Source: Platycnemis pennipes
Lineage: Eukaryota; Arthropoda; Insecta; Odonata; Platycnemididae
Assembly (NCBI GenBank): GCA_933228895.1
Contig: OW121846.1
Coordinates: 6,541,915-6,605,914 of the forward strand
Direction: 5' to 3'
Length of the DNA: 64,000 nt
In this document: positions 34,981-45,866 of the stretch, one piece after another
Layout: each line of letters starts with the position of its first letter
Position numbering within the stretch: position 1 is the stretch's first letter
Notes under the pieces: model-generated
Told to the model about the DNA's origin: nothing
The model's database searches: none
Seen by the model: only the letters and a program-made list of their open reading frames with translations
Translations under genes and position numbers: made by a program

Positions 34981-36104
34981 GAAAACTAATTTCCACAATG
35001 TAAACAAAATTATTTCTCCATTAAATGCAGTCTAATACAGTAGTGTGTGCACGTTACCCTGGAGGTGCAAGATATTTCCTCATAGGCCATGAGATGTTAC
35101 GATAAAAATATGTTATATATTTTGTACGTGAGCTGACGACAAGTAAACGATTATTGTTTCGAGATTTTGGAGCGTATTTTTGTACATTGATACTGCAGCA
35201 AAATATTATTATAAATTAAATGAAACTTATAATTTCATATTTAAGATATTGAAATATTTCCTCAGTGGTAATTAAGAATTAAATACTTTGGATAGAGGGA
35301 GGGAGAGCCTATTTTGTGGACTCAAGAAGGGATGGATGTGAATGTAAATTTTGCTCAATGCGAATATAATGTTAAAATAATGATTTGATGAAGAATCTCC
35401 GCTTTCCCCAGCACATTGGCTGGAGGGAGAGCGTTTGAATTGGTCGCCGGGTCGCAATGTAGTTTCGCGCCACGTGCCAAGACGTATGGAAGGCACAGTC
35501 CACCATCATCTTCAGGGAAAATGTTAGAGACAGGATTTGCCAGCTGTTCCTGGGTCTTCCTCCTTATCATTTCATGCTTACCTTTTCAACTCAGCATGGA
35601 AAGTGCCAGTGGACACGACTACCTTTTCAAATAATCCGTGACCTCAAGAAAAGCTCTTGAAAGCTAGCTTATTAGTTAGGTTGACAAGGGAAATAGTAAT
35701 TGTAATGGATGTAAATGTTAGAGGAACACTGCTCCTTAAATGCAGAGAAAGTATTGCAAGATACCACATCAATTTTAGTAATTAACTCTTCTTAGTTTAG
35801 TAAAATGGAGTTATGTCCCAATGTTTTGGAAAATATATTTAACGCTCAGATGAATACATTTCAGAAGTTCCTTTGGCATTGGTAATGTTAAATGAAAATA
35901 ACTCATACCAAGTGCGAAATAAAGATTGCTAATTTTGAAGCAATTATTCTTTGCATTGTATGGGTAATTAAGAGTTTTTCTCTCCGGATGACATGATGCC
36001 ATCCATAACTTTTTCCCAAAATCCCAAGGGAGAGTACGGTCCCTTGATGTGGGGCCAGCACGTGGCCGTGTGGAGGGAGAGCGTGGAGGCGTGGGGAGAC
36101 TCAC
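34981..36104. other. Ret intron, nothing recognised
   Basis: AT-rich sequence. The frame of the neighbouring Ret exon continues open to about 35968 past the donor, but that extension has no family similarity and the base composition drops sharply, supporting the donor at 36105. Confidence 0.5.
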
Positions 36105-36717
36105 GAGAGCAGTCCTGCGGGCAAATGGCCGCTGCCATCTCTTCGAGTTCGTCGCAGGCTCCGTCGGGGCAGGATGCGGGCTGTGGGGTGCAGGTGGCGT
36201 AGAGGGAGGAGAGGCGGTGGTGCGGGGCGGCCGCCGGCTCCCGCCACGTGCACCCGCTCGCTGCGCCCACGCCGCACGTCCACCGGCAAGCCTCGGCGTA
36301 CTTTTTGCTGGCGCAGGACGAGTGCGGCCCGCTCTTGTTGCAGCCGGCCGCACCCACCACGCTCACGTTGACCAGAGCCATGGCCTGCCCACCCCAAACG
36401 ATGGAAATCGCGTGCGAGGCGCCGGGGCGCAACTGCGCCGCGCTGCGCAGGTACACGATGCCGGCGGACGGTGTGACTGCGAACGGCGACTCGGGTGGGA
36501 GCAACCTTGCTCCGAGCAGCCTCGTGGAGCGGTCTCGGGGCTGCACTACACGCGCCAAGTAGGAGGCTGTGGCTGCCAGGCGAACCGAGGACGGGTACAT
36601 GGACCCCACGTCCTCTTCCGCCTCGCCGCCGATGCCCGTCGTTGTGGAGTCGGTGATCGCCTTGTATTTCGGAAGCCGAGTGGTGGACCCAACGGAAAGC
36701 CTCAGGTGTATGGTCAC
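36105..36717 (-). CDS. Ret: Ret exon: cadherin-like domain 4 and cysteine-rich domain
   Basis: The largest and most diagnostic Ret exon (613 bases; phase 0 in, 1 out). The reverse strand has the acceptor ctctcacttgcag before 36717 and a perfect donor (gtgagt) after 36105. Residues 1-100 form an alanine-rich domain corresponding to cadherin-like domain 4 (SPFAVTPSAGIVYL, then HAISIVWGGQAMALVNVSVVG). From AAGCNKSG on, ten cysteines build the cysteine-rich domain. They include GCTWREP (parallel to the C-E-W-R block), YATCTP, SCPDGACDELEE and ICPQDC, which match the C-P-D-G-x-C-D-x-x-E...I-C-P-Q-D-C hallmark of RET. In vertebrates this domain contacts GDNF-family ligand and co-receptor; fly Ret has the domain too. 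The exon is strikingly GC-rich against its AT-rich introns, which opens a long spurious frame on the opposite strand. Confidence 0.95.
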
Positions 36718-38649
36718 CTGCAAGTGAGAGCTGATACACTACCTTGGCTTTCAGCAAAAATGGAAATGGCGATGTATAAAGCTTTGGACATGAAATGCAA
36801 TGCCCACTATCAGTCACAATTTTTGGTATGTTATACCCTTAAAGTACAACATTTAAAGTTGAAATAGTCGCATTGTACTAAACGTGATAAAGGATAAGCA
36901 TACCAGAAACAGTGCCGGGTAAGGGACTAAGTCGGTACCGCGGTGACGCGGCGGCTGATTGCGGGCTAAAATGTAGCCTCAGACATAGGTGTCGTTTAAG
37001 TCCTGAGTTTGTATATCGCTTATTAGGTGAACTATAGTTTAACCAGTAGGAGAAACTTTTGGTACAATTCGTCTTTTACGGAAATGAATCTTCAGCTGCA
37101 GCTGCTTTGTGAAAATTTAAGGAATAATTGGAAATTCTCCTACGTAATAGTAAATTACTTAAAGTATTTCATTTCACGGAAATCTAATCAACGAAACTGT
37201 GGAGAGGGAATGTGTTCCAAATACAGGTTAAGTGTTTAATACCTAGAGTTTGAGGCCTTAGTCAGAAGACTACTCCATAGTACATACATAATACCTGTGC
37301 CATTTTCAGCGGTTTAAAAGTAACGAATGGACGACTAGTTTCGCTGTACTACAGCATTTTCAAGTCACTTTTGGAATACATGGCGCATGGTGAATAGGTG
37401 GGTGCGGGCAGGGGGAAGCTGGGATTAGGTTAAATGGTGGCAGAGGAGGAACATGAATGGGGAAAGGATTGGAGGGTTGGAAAAGAACTGGCTATGAAGG
37501 AGAAGGCGACGTTTTACTACCGCACAACAACTCGTCTGTTAGGTATTCTACATGCATACACTAGGCATGCAAAGCTGGTACTTTATTTGGAGAGAACTGA
37601 AAGATTTTTTGGATTCTCAAGGAGCAAGGTATTTAGCAGTTTAATTATATTAAATATAATTCCCTCGTATAGGAAAGGAAATGTGCTTTCTCTTAATTAT
37701 GAATTTGATGAGAAGGTATGGCTAAAACAAGTAATTGTAAATCAACTTGCAGCCTGCACTCCGAATTTTTTATTGGTAACCAAATTTCTAGCACTCATAG
37801 CTCTTCAAAATTTAAGCAACCAAATTGTGGAAGTAGAACAATGTTTCGTTGCCTCATTTCCTCTGCATTGAGTCAAATGATATCCGCTCGTGAAACACCG
37901 CAAAGTATTCTTGACTTCCGCCTCGTGATTTTCCAGTCTATTTGAAAATCAATATTACTATTTCCCTCCATCGTGTCAGGATTATTACTTCTCTTTGAGT
38001 ACTCAAGGGAAAAAATATGCTCCAGTCAATGTTTTAATGGTTCTATAATTTTTTTAAGCCACTGAGCAGTTCTCAGGTTTCTGTAATATTTGTCAGTTTT
38101 GTTGTAGCAAATCTGGCCTTCGTAATAATTTACTTCATTGTATACTTCACCTGACACTGCTGACATACACTTGCGGAAGTAGAAAGTAATAGAAAAGTTG
38201 AACGAATTTCCAATTTTAATCGTCATATTTCAATGAAATGGCTTCTTTCCAAGAAAAATCCATAATTTTAAGAAAAATCTATTTAAAATAATTTTGCATT
38301 CAGGTACAGTTTATTCACTTCACCAGATACCGATCATAGACGTCTATCGTTGACCACCTGATGATGACCGAATCTAATTTGTGGCGTTGTTTGTTTTGGT
38401 TGCTTGTTTTGCCTGGAGGCTGACTTACCAAGCGTAGGTTTGGCAACAGCGTTCTCCATAAGGCCCATCATGGCATCAAACTGTGGACACCATATAACTA
38501 CCTCCCTGCGGCTCATTCCCTCCAAGGGCTACTTAGCAAACTTTTTCCCATCCTTTCTATCAGCACAACTCAATCAAAAATATTTCCTCTGCCCTTCAGT
38601 CACCTAAAGGCGCCCAGTCCATATGAAAGCACGCTACCAAAGGATGAAA
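36718..38649. other. Ret intron, nothing recognised
   Basis: One plus-strand frame of 145 codons at 37434-37871 lacks any recognisable domain. The remainder is AT-rich. Confidence 0.45.
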
Positions 38650-39080
38650 CGACTAACTGCAGGAAATACAAGTGTGGAAGTAAGGAAACAATTCACTAGA
38701 ACATACATCTGGAGCACTCATCTTTATGTAAGAGAGGCATGAGCGATAGTAGCAGCATACTATTCAAGGCTGGAATACATTTATGAAGGCAATATGGTTC
38801 GACCGAATGACTAGCGAAGAAGACGGGATAAGAGTGGGGAAAGAGAAGTCTTCTGAATACTAAAGAAGTAGATGGAGCACTTTAATTTGCCATATTCTGA
38901 GACGTGAAGGCGTGACGAAGTCACTTTTGAATGGGCAGGCAAAGAAGAAGAATGGAACACGAAGGCCTCGTATGAGATGCATGGAACAAGAAGTGAAGAA
39001 TGTGAAAGGGAAGTATTACGCATATACTAATATATTAGCTAATAAGATAATTGAGTGAAGAGCTACGTCAAACCAGATAA
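38650..39080 (+). pseudogene. RTE-like LINE RT C-terminus remnant
   Basis: A decayed stretch whose shifting frames read WFDRMTSEEDGIRVGKEK and then WSTLICHILRREGVTKSLLN, followed by GTRRPRMRCMEQEVKN. This is the C-terminal region of RTE-like LINE RTs (R-R-x-x-W-x-G-H-x-L-R-x-x-x-L...G-R-x-R-x-R-W). Upstream, 38650-38740 may be the end of the thumb (S-Y-I-W-S). Stops and frameshifts are frequent. It complements the endonuclease start at 20640-21233 and the palm pieces at 601-2045 as parts of the same class. Confidence 0.6.
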
Positions 39081-39363
39081 GGCTTGACTGATCATCATTA
39101 AATTCATATTCAACAGAATTAATTTTTTGTTATACAATGCTGTATTTTTTAAATGACGGATATTTTCCCGCTAATTACTTGGCAAAGGGGATGAACGTGA
39201 ATAGATAGCACTGAATAGCTTATCTATGGTCGGTGGGCACAGAATCGGACGTGGTGGTACCGAGGTCCACGGAAAGCCACCATCAATTTTCTTCCACAGG
39301 CCAGCAAGTAGCGGTCCTAAAAAATCTTCAGTTCTACAGAGCAGAGGTATGCCGATCATTTAC
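39081..39363. other. Ret intron, nothing recognised
   Basis: Short AT-rich intron segment downstream of exon 39364-39546. An ORF on the minus strand (39171-39359) has no known similarity. Confidence 0.45.
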
Positions 39364-39546
39364 TTTCTTTCCGTTGTTTTCTGTATTTTGCTGAGTTTGA
39401 TAATCCTTCACAAGAACGACATATATGTCTCTATGGTGATGTTGCTGCACTATTAGATTTGGTTGGAGAAATGTTGAAAGAAAGACATTGGGCATTTTCT
39501 GAGGTACTATGGTAGTTCCTTTGGTATTTGTCTGCTGTTTTAATAG
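39364..39546 (-). CDS. Ret: Ret exon: end of cadherin-like domain 3
   Basis: The reverse-strand frame ends in YVVLVKDY followed by a polar loop and NNGKK at a donor (aaa|gtaaat) after 39364, phase 0. Joined to the next exon it reads KK-VTIHLRLSVG, the expected continuation of a cadherin strand (compare the V-L-V-N-D...F-N-V-S-V-L-P segment of RET). The 5' border is uncertain. With the small exon 40675-40778 spliced before it, a phase-0 acceptor is needed: ttttcttaccaag before 39546 has a strong pyrimidine tract, and attaaaacag before 39534 is an alternative. If the small exon is skipped, a phase-1 acceptor at ccatag before 39506 would fit. A long overlapping frame (39793-39431) is out of phase and unrelated. 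Confidence 0.75.
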
Positions 39547-40674
39547 CTTGGTAAGAAAAGAAACTTTTTTTCGTCCACTCAACCAGGACGTATTCAAAAT
39601 CACAAAACGAGGGCGTACACTGATTATCAAAGATACAATTATTTGATGACAAAATTTTAGGCGAATATAGGCGAGGGTCGAAACGTCGGCCGATATGGAC
39701 AGGACCCTTACCCAGTGGGCAACCCGAGAAAACTTCTTGAAAGTATCCTTGAGGCTTCTGTTGGTACCGAAAGTAGCACTGAGTAAAAAGCATTGAGGGA
39801 TTTAAGAGTTAACCTTTTCTTGTGACAGAATTTCCTCAGCCAGGTTAAATGCAGCTCTAGGTTCAAAGGTCTTCTACCATAAGTTCCATTGTAGAGATCT
39901 GAAGCATTGTCACCTCCTCCATGTTAACATGCACACTTACGACAAGATTGTTTATTTGACCTCCTTGACGCTCCAGTAACGTCAAGTAGGTACTAAGCCA
40001 TCGTGTACATGTCATATCTTCGGAAAAGACTCCTCCGTTCAGCCTACACTGAAACTATAATACAACTACGGTGGATACGTCAGTGGACTATACTACGCTT
40101 CAAGTTTTACGAACAGTTGAAGAGGCTATGAAATAGGTGATTAGACTTTGTAATAGCACTTTAAAGAAGGCTCCATTAAAGCTGCCATTATCGGCACACA
40201 ATTGTCTTAGAGCTATTAAATGAGTAGTGAGACATAATATGAAGGCTTGAGTTAGCGTTGAATAAATATTTCGCGATGGAAGTGAGTCGGCGGTGGCGTG
40301 CGGCGGCCTCCTTGCGATGTCACCGGGGATGCATCGATTACAGTTCGCGCCAATTTCACCGATTTCTTTTTGCTGAGTTTAGTTTACTGTATTTTACACC
40401 AAGAGTTAAACCTTTACTAATCATCGCTAACCAACCCGGGGCAGTGTGCAGTTGTGGGCACGGTACCTAATATGTAAATTTAAATTATTTAATAAGTCTA
40501 AAATATCATGGTGATATTATCTCAACATGAAATTTGTGATGACATCCGCCCCTACTAAAAATAGTCAAAGAGTGAAAAATAATCTTCTAACATCAAATGT
40601 TTGTTCCGCCACACAGGTAGGGCACTAGAAGTGGATGAAGAAAAGCTTAGTAGGACACACACAGCAAGACTTAC
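39547..40674. other. Ret intron, nothing recognised
   Basis: AT-rich. A short plus-strand frame (40258-40470) has no known similarity. Confidence 0.45.
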
Positions 40675-40778
40675 CTGGTTTAACCCTTTCCCTCCACCCA
40701 CCAGGGTCATGTCTTTCAGGGTGAAATTAGTGAAGTATACTTGCTTGGTGAGCCTGGTCTTCTTTGCAAAGGTCACCA
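40675..40778 (-). CDS. Ret: Probable small Ret exon in cadherin-like domain 3
   Basis: A 104-base candidate with a strong donor (aaccag|gtaagt) after 40675 and an acceptor (ggccaacag) before 40778, preceded by a pyrimidine tract (ctcatctctctttt). Its frame reads VTFAKKTRLTKQVYFTNFTL and ends GGGKGLNQ. Phase is 1 in and 0 out, exactly what is needed between exon 41319-41556 (out 1) and a phase-0 acceptor of exon 39364-39546. Alternating hydrophobic residues (VYFTNFTL) suit a beta strand with a glycosylation site (NFT). The composition is GC-richer than the flanks. Direct similarity to RET is too weak to prove it; it may be an insect-specific insertion or an alternative exon. Confidence 0.6.
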
Positions 40779-41318
40779 CTGTTGGCCGGTTGTGGGCATG
40801 AAAAGAGAGATGAGGCTGGGTCCATGACTAAGGCGGCGTTAGCGGCGAGAAGGACACGGTCGCGGGAACAGAGAGTCATTGTGGACAGTGAGAGGGGCCA
40901 TTGCCATTGCGAGGCTCTTCAGCGTCATTGTTGTTTTTCTGTTAACAATTCGGGTCATTCGCTACATTTAATATGGTTTGACATTTTGGAAGAGGTAGGA
41001 ATTTTGGTATTTTAGCAAAGGTGGAGAGAAATTTGGCGTAGGCATTTACCCGGCTACATGTAAAGGTGCAAGTGTCCGATTGTTTAACATCCTATTTTAC
41101 AGGCAGATTAACGAAATTATTTTTAAAAATACCTTCCACAAAGCACTCCAGTGATATGTCCCATTTACTAAAGAAAAAAATTTCCAGTTGACTTTAATAT
41201 CCAGCCGAGCCCTCGTGACGGGAGGTCAACACTCTTGCTACCATAGCAACCTGATACCCTCTGGGGCATTCCTTAGGAATTTGTGAGCAATTGTACGGGT
41301 TCTACATGCACATCTTAC

Positions 41319-41556
41319 CTATGTATATTGCTGTACTGGAGGGAAACGTTGATTTCATTCCATTTCGCCGAAAGGCTGGAATACTGGAACTTGTTAGAAT
41401 TGGCGTTTCTTTGGAGTGGTGTAATTCATATTTCTTGAATGAAATATCGAAGAGTTTCTCGTGATAGCTCATCCTGTCCACTTCCATTGAGTAGTTGTTC
41501 ACCTCCACTGTGTCAGCGTCAAGAACCACCAGAAGTCCAGTGTTTACACTTTGGCC
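41319..41556 (-). CDS. Ret: Ret exon: start of cadherin-like domain 3
   Basis: The reverse strand shows the acceptor ctttcaaatccag before 41556 and the donor gtaaga after 41319 (phase 0 in, 1 out). The frame begins GQSVNTGLLVVLDADTVEVN, which lines up with the E-D-T-V-V-A-T-L-R-V-F-D-A-D-V-V calcium-type segment that opens cadherin-like domain 3 in RET. The rest (FDISFKKYELHH ... SSTAIYI) has the alternating pattern of cadherin strands. Phase 0 matches the preceding exon 52839-53089, which ends in EVRK. The adjoining intron is about 11 kb long. Confidence 0.88.
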
Positions 41557-41601
41557 CTGGATTTGAAAGGGAAAAAGCTGTAACTAGAAGTACAACCACA
41601 C

Positions 41602-41656
41602 TTACATCTATAAAGTACCCTACTAGCCACTTTCAGGGTTTGTAGCAAGGGGTATT
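41602..41656 (-). mobile_element. Degenerate LINE 3'-end fragment
   Basis: The sequence acatctataaagtaccctactagccac and the following cagggtttgtagcaaggggt are a mutated version of the family's terminal hairpin and tail. It lies about 45 bases upstream of the Ret acceptor at 41556, in the intron's branch-site zone. Confidence 0.55.
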
Positions 41657-42689
41657 GATTATTATATCTTCCTTACGTGCAAGCACTAGTAGGTACTAAG
41701 TTACTCAATTACAGAAACGAGTGAGTTGTGCGTCGACCATTCACGCGCGATTAAGGCTTCTCCACCTCAAAGCCTTCTCACTTTCAACGGCTTTCTTAGC
41801 GCAGTTCCACGATTCCAGCTAGCGATGGAAGCGAGCCACTCCTTACATCGCATCCTAAGTGGTTTGCTTTGCTCATGGTGACCAAAGAAAGAGTTCTCCC
41901 TCCGTCGGTCACTTCAGATATCCAGAAAAGCGACCCACCTAATTTCAAAACCTCCCGGCCTTCATGCAGCTTTCCCTCTTCCTCCAGCCTAAGAATGATC
42001 CGTTCGACCTTGGAGTTGCAGTTAGGCTCATGGTTACCAAATGATTTCATTGCATTTCATTCAGGGCGGTCGCCATATGCAGCTAGGTTTTAAGCATTGA
42101 AGCGATAAGGTAGGGAAGAGTCAAATAGAATATCATGAGGGGAACAAGTGTACTAAAAATGTAGTATTCAACGATGGTTTTGTTCTTCCTAAGTCACTGT
42201 GCTGTTGTGGAATATGCAATCCAACACGGGGCTTGTGCTGGATCGTTACAGACGGTAGTGGCTTTGAAAGTTAGTCCTTATGAAATGAACATAAAAACAA
42301 AATGGTAAATGATATCAATTCAATTTTGAGTTCATCTTAATTTTAAATCAATTCAATATCTTTCAATTTTATTACTCGCCCTTTGAAAATATTATGAATA
42401 ATACTAAAGAAAAATAAAAGATGGAGAATGAAAAATATATTCTTGGTCCATCATTGATGGGCGCTAGGAAATAGTTGAGACAAAGAAGGTGAAAAATAGA
42501 TGTTGTCTCGTGAAGTGAAGGGTCAAAAATTCTGTTCTAGTCCATTCGAAACTTACTTTAACATAAAGAAAGATACGTTAAAACAAACCCACAAGCATAC
42601 AATATATTCTTGGGTAACACACAGCGCGCAATACTTCCTGGGTCTTCTTCTTGGTTCAATTAACGCTTTACTAAATTTTCTTTATGCAT
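41657..42689. other. Ret intron, nothing recognised
   Basis: The minus-strand frame at 42050-41796 (84 codons, charged then hydrophobic) has no recognisable domain. It is a possible remnant of an unknown element. Confidence 0.4.
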
Positions 42690-43555
42690 TCTTGGAAAAT
42701 GATTTCTACAGAATATTAGCGATTATTTATTTGCCTTGTTACCAATGCGTGTCATCTGGAAGTCCTTGTGGATCCAACGCTGGAGCGTTTCACGCTGCTC
42801 TAGACAGATTTATTTCAAGACCTGGTATACCAGTTTACATGTATTCTAATTGCGGGACCAATTTTATTGGAGCCAATATAGGTGTCTCCCAGGTTCTCTC
42901 AAGGAATTGCGGTCGTTATTTTTTGATCATGACCCAAGTGACAAACTGCTAAAGAAACGAACTATTTGGAATTTCAGTCCTCCATCTAGTCCTCATTTTG
43001 GAGGCCTTTTGTCGCGAACATGAAGAGTGCTATATCCATATCTACGACATACCCTGCAAGCCACCTCGAGGGTGTGTGGCCGGGGGTGCATCCACACCAG
43101 GAACAATGACACAACAAACAAAAATGAACACTACAAAGCAAACACTACACCTTTAAAAGTAATTGGGAAAAAAAGAAGAAAAACTACCAAATCCCAATCA
43201 TGTAGGACACACCCATGAATACCATGCATGCCTTGAAACCCGACACCAATTACATAGATACTCATGCATGCATGCTAAAATCATTCTAAGCAAGATAATC
43301 GGTGAACGCTTATTAAATTTTGAAGAGTAGAATCCACGTTGAATTGGAGGCCGTTGACATCACTTTCTAGTACTTAATCGTGGAGGTCTTAGCACCCGAG
43401 CACTTAAACACCCCTCAGCTTGCAAAAGCCTCCACTTTCAGAACCACCGTGCAATCGGTTTTCTCACTGGCAACTGATTGGACAACTATCTCAGTATTTA
43501 TGGCAGAGGTGGTCAAGAGAGTATCTACATGAACTACAAACACGTTCAAAGTGTT
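42690..43555 (+). pseudogene. BEL/Pao integrase remnant, split by a LINE end
   Basis: The frame at 42500-42952 ends with AFHAALDRFISRPGIPVYMY and SNCGTNFIGAN, the second catalytic block of BEL/Pao integrases (F-x-x-A-L-x-R-F-x-x-R-R-G-x-P...S-D-N-G-T-N-F-x-G-A-N), with the usual aspartate changed to C. Then IWNFSPPSSPHFGG (about 42965-43005) and a VKSA-like end are cut at about 43035. After the LINE fragment the reading resumes near 43290 with KIIGERLLNFEE, then STLNWRPLTS (L-N-S-R-P-L-T), and WSREYLHELQTRSK at 43510-43550. A second LINE (43557 on) cuts off the remaining C-terminus. This is a different copy from the BEL remnant at 2940-5257. Confidence 0.8.
43036..43289 (-). mobile_element. 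LINE 3'-end fragment (copy C subtype)
   Basis: Read in reverse, it matches the last 250 bases of the copy at 16545-18425, including its distinctive 3' untranslated region (gcatgcatgagtatctatg near one end, cattgttcctggtgtggatg, then the hairpin and a gtcgtagatatgg tail). It interrupts the BEL integrase between the tgaagagtgct stretch and aaaatcattc. It is an extremely 5'-truncated insertion, typical of target-primed reverse transcription. Confidence 0.88.
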
Positions 43556-43556
43556 T

Positions 43557-44492
43557 GAAATATCAAAAGAAGAAGACAGGATATCGCTTAGCAAGGATTA
43601 AGATGATATTGAAGAGTGTTGCGAAAAGTGGCAGTTAGAACTTAACGTTTAATATGTGTAGCTATTAATTTTTGGGAGAGGGATAATTCGATAGAGCGAT
43701 CCTATAAATAAGTAACACGAAGATCGAAAGTGAAACCATAGGGTATTTTGGGGTAACAATCACTAAAGATTTATCGTGGGGAAAACACATCCGGAAAATA
43801 TGCGGCAGAGCCAAGGAAAAGCTAGAATTTTTTCGAAGAGTACTTGGTAATGTAGAAGACAAAAGAGCTATGTTTTTTTCCACTAGTTAGGCCCCACCTT
43901 GAGTATGCAGCCAGCGTATGGGATCCTAATGAATTAGGTTTGATGAGAGAACTAGACTGTGTGTAGCGTATAGCAGCTAGGTTCGTTAAAACGTGTCACG
44001 ATAGGTTTAGTAGTGTATCAGAATTAATATAAGATTAAGAGTGGGAATCTTTATCAGAGCGTTAGTTAAAGTACAGGTTAAATCTATTAGAGAAATTAAA
44101 TCAGATAGGTTCACTGAAGATGTTAGGCATATATTAAAAACATCAGCGTATTATGCTAGATTTGTTCAGATAAATAAGATTAGAAAGATAGATTGTCGTA
44201 CTGATAGATTCAAAATGTCATTTTTCCCCCGTACTATAAGAGAACAGAATAGGCAGCAAAGCAAAAGGATAGGGGAAATATTTTACAGTATTCTGTAGTG
44301 TATGCTGCAGGTATTAACAACCATTCCCTTTATTACTATGTAGATACTAACCGTCTAGTTACACGAGACCCTATTATGCAGCATGTTTCCATTTAGTAGC
44401 TAGTTTGCATGTCAGTCGTGCATGCTTGGTGATCTTCACCCCCTGTCACACTCCCTCGCGGTGACTTGCAGGGTATCGCGTGGATGTAGATG
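43557..44492 (+). mobile_element. CR1/L2-type LINE copy E, 5'-truncated
   Basis: Starts within the RT just after the catalytic F-A-D-D block, at the segment equivalent to SNEEDTKSLSKDL. It continues with WQLELNV (about 43630), a decayed thumb (TIGYFGVTITKDLSWGKHIRKICG, 43735-43805 region in parts), EYAASVWDPNELGLMRELD (43905-43960) and KIDCRTDRFKMSFFPRTIRE (about 44190-44250). The 3' untranslated region and hairpin (about 44445-44475) end in gcgtggatgtagatg at 44492. Several stops are present. It inserted at, or was joined to, the end of the BEL integrase remnant. Confidence 0.85.
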
Positions 44493-45329
44493 AAAGTGAT
44501 AAGAGCAGCCCGCACTACAAATTGGAGATTTAGTGTTAGTAAGAACTGAAAATTGTTCTCCTCTGCAGTGGGAATTGGGTAGGATGGCGGAAGTTTTCTC
44601 TGCTCGTGATGGTTGGATTCGTGTTGCATAGAATCGACGTCCTCCAGGTCTTTGGACGGGACCCGTTGCCTGCATTATTTAATACCAGTCCACTCCTACA
44701 AAAGTAATCTACAATTAATCCATAATTTTTTTTATACTCTGTTTCTTAAGTTACTTAGGTATTTTAATTGTTTTATAAAAATTAATAGCTCTATCTACAA
44801 GTTATTTTGGGCGCCCTTTTTGCTTTTGGTGATTGCCCCCTCCAAAGTGAAATATATATGGGTCATGCCATGTCAAATCGACGGGGTGATTACCCTTAGG
44901 GTATTCGATTTTGACCTAATTTGGCCAAAGATCATCATTTCTTAGGAAATTGAGAACTCCAAAGCCGTTTGGCGAAGCATTAAATCGTTTACGAATATTT
45001 GCATTGCTGAAAAATGCAAATTTTGCAAAAAAAAAACTTCACATTTCACGTTATATCGTCGATCTCATGCCCTAAAAGAGCTAAAAAAAAGACCTTTTTT
45101 TAACGCCTTGAATTGTAAAAATAAAATAAGTTATATTATAAAATATAATAAATTTTATAAAGTCAATAACAATTTTAAAGTCAAATCGATTATCGACGAT
45201 GTACCTTTAACTCGAATTTGCTCTTTTTTTGTATCTTGTATATACAACCCTCTTCTACAAATGAAAAAAGTTTTGGTCGAGGCAATATTTCATTGAAGAA
45301 AGAAAATAGTTTTGGGTATAGGCGTAACG
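44493..45329. other. No gene recognised
   Basis: AT-rich. Around 44855-44945 a stretch (gtgattacccttagggtattcgattttgacc) has the look of an interspersed repeat, but I cannot classify it. Homopolymer runs of A and T occur near 45030-45100. Confidence 0.4.
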
Positions 45330-45690
45330 CTCTGGAATAGAGAATGAGCGCCTCCAGGCCTTACAGCGGAGAGCAACAGGCGAACTTCGTCTCGTCTTGG
45401 GATTTCAATGCTTCAGGCTGTTTTGATCCTGATCAGCCTGTCAGAGGCAACCCTAAATAATGTGAGGTTGTTCTTGGTGGAATTTTCTCTGAGAAATTTT
45501 CTTTTAAATTGACATTTAATACATTTTACGAACTCTCTCTTACTATGGAAGGTTGACCATGGTCATAAAATGAAAACAATTGATTGCCGAACGAACAAAT
45601 TCAAAATGCCCTTCTTTCCTCATCCAATTAAGGAAATGAACAGTGGTAAAAACCTTCAATAATAAATATATACAAGTGTATCAACGGATA
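45330..45690 (+). mobile_element. CR1/L2-type LINE C-terminal fragment, decayed
   Basis: LQALQRRATGELRL (about 45350-45400) matches the V-Q-R-R-A-A-R block. About 160 bases later MKTIDCRTNKFKMPFFPHPI (about 45575-45630) matches I-D-C-R-T-D-R-F-K-M-x-F-F-P-R-x-I. No hairpin or tail follows. Stops are frequent between the blocks. Confidence 0.7.
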
Positions 45691-45866
45691 GCATAGGGAG
45701 TTGCATATTGATATAGGGACTGTAAGCTAAACCAACTTAGCATGTTTGTGCATTATCGTTTTGCCAGTCTGTTATTTTTTAATTGTTAAGATTAGGTTTA
45801 GTTTTAAAATAAAAGGCGGTAACACTGCACCGTTAGGCCTCGCTGTTCGCTCTCCGGCTGAGTTCC

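Noticed and set aside
36049..36867. 272-codon open frame on the plus strand
   Set aside because: It is the antisense shadow of the GC-rich Ret exon 36105-36717, whose minus-strand translation carries the RET cysteine motifs.
39431..39793. 120-codon minus-strand frame overlapping a Ret exon
   Set aside because: It is out of phase with the flanking Ret exons and shows no cadherin-like continuation; the other frame gives YVVLVKDY and joins exactly to the next exon.
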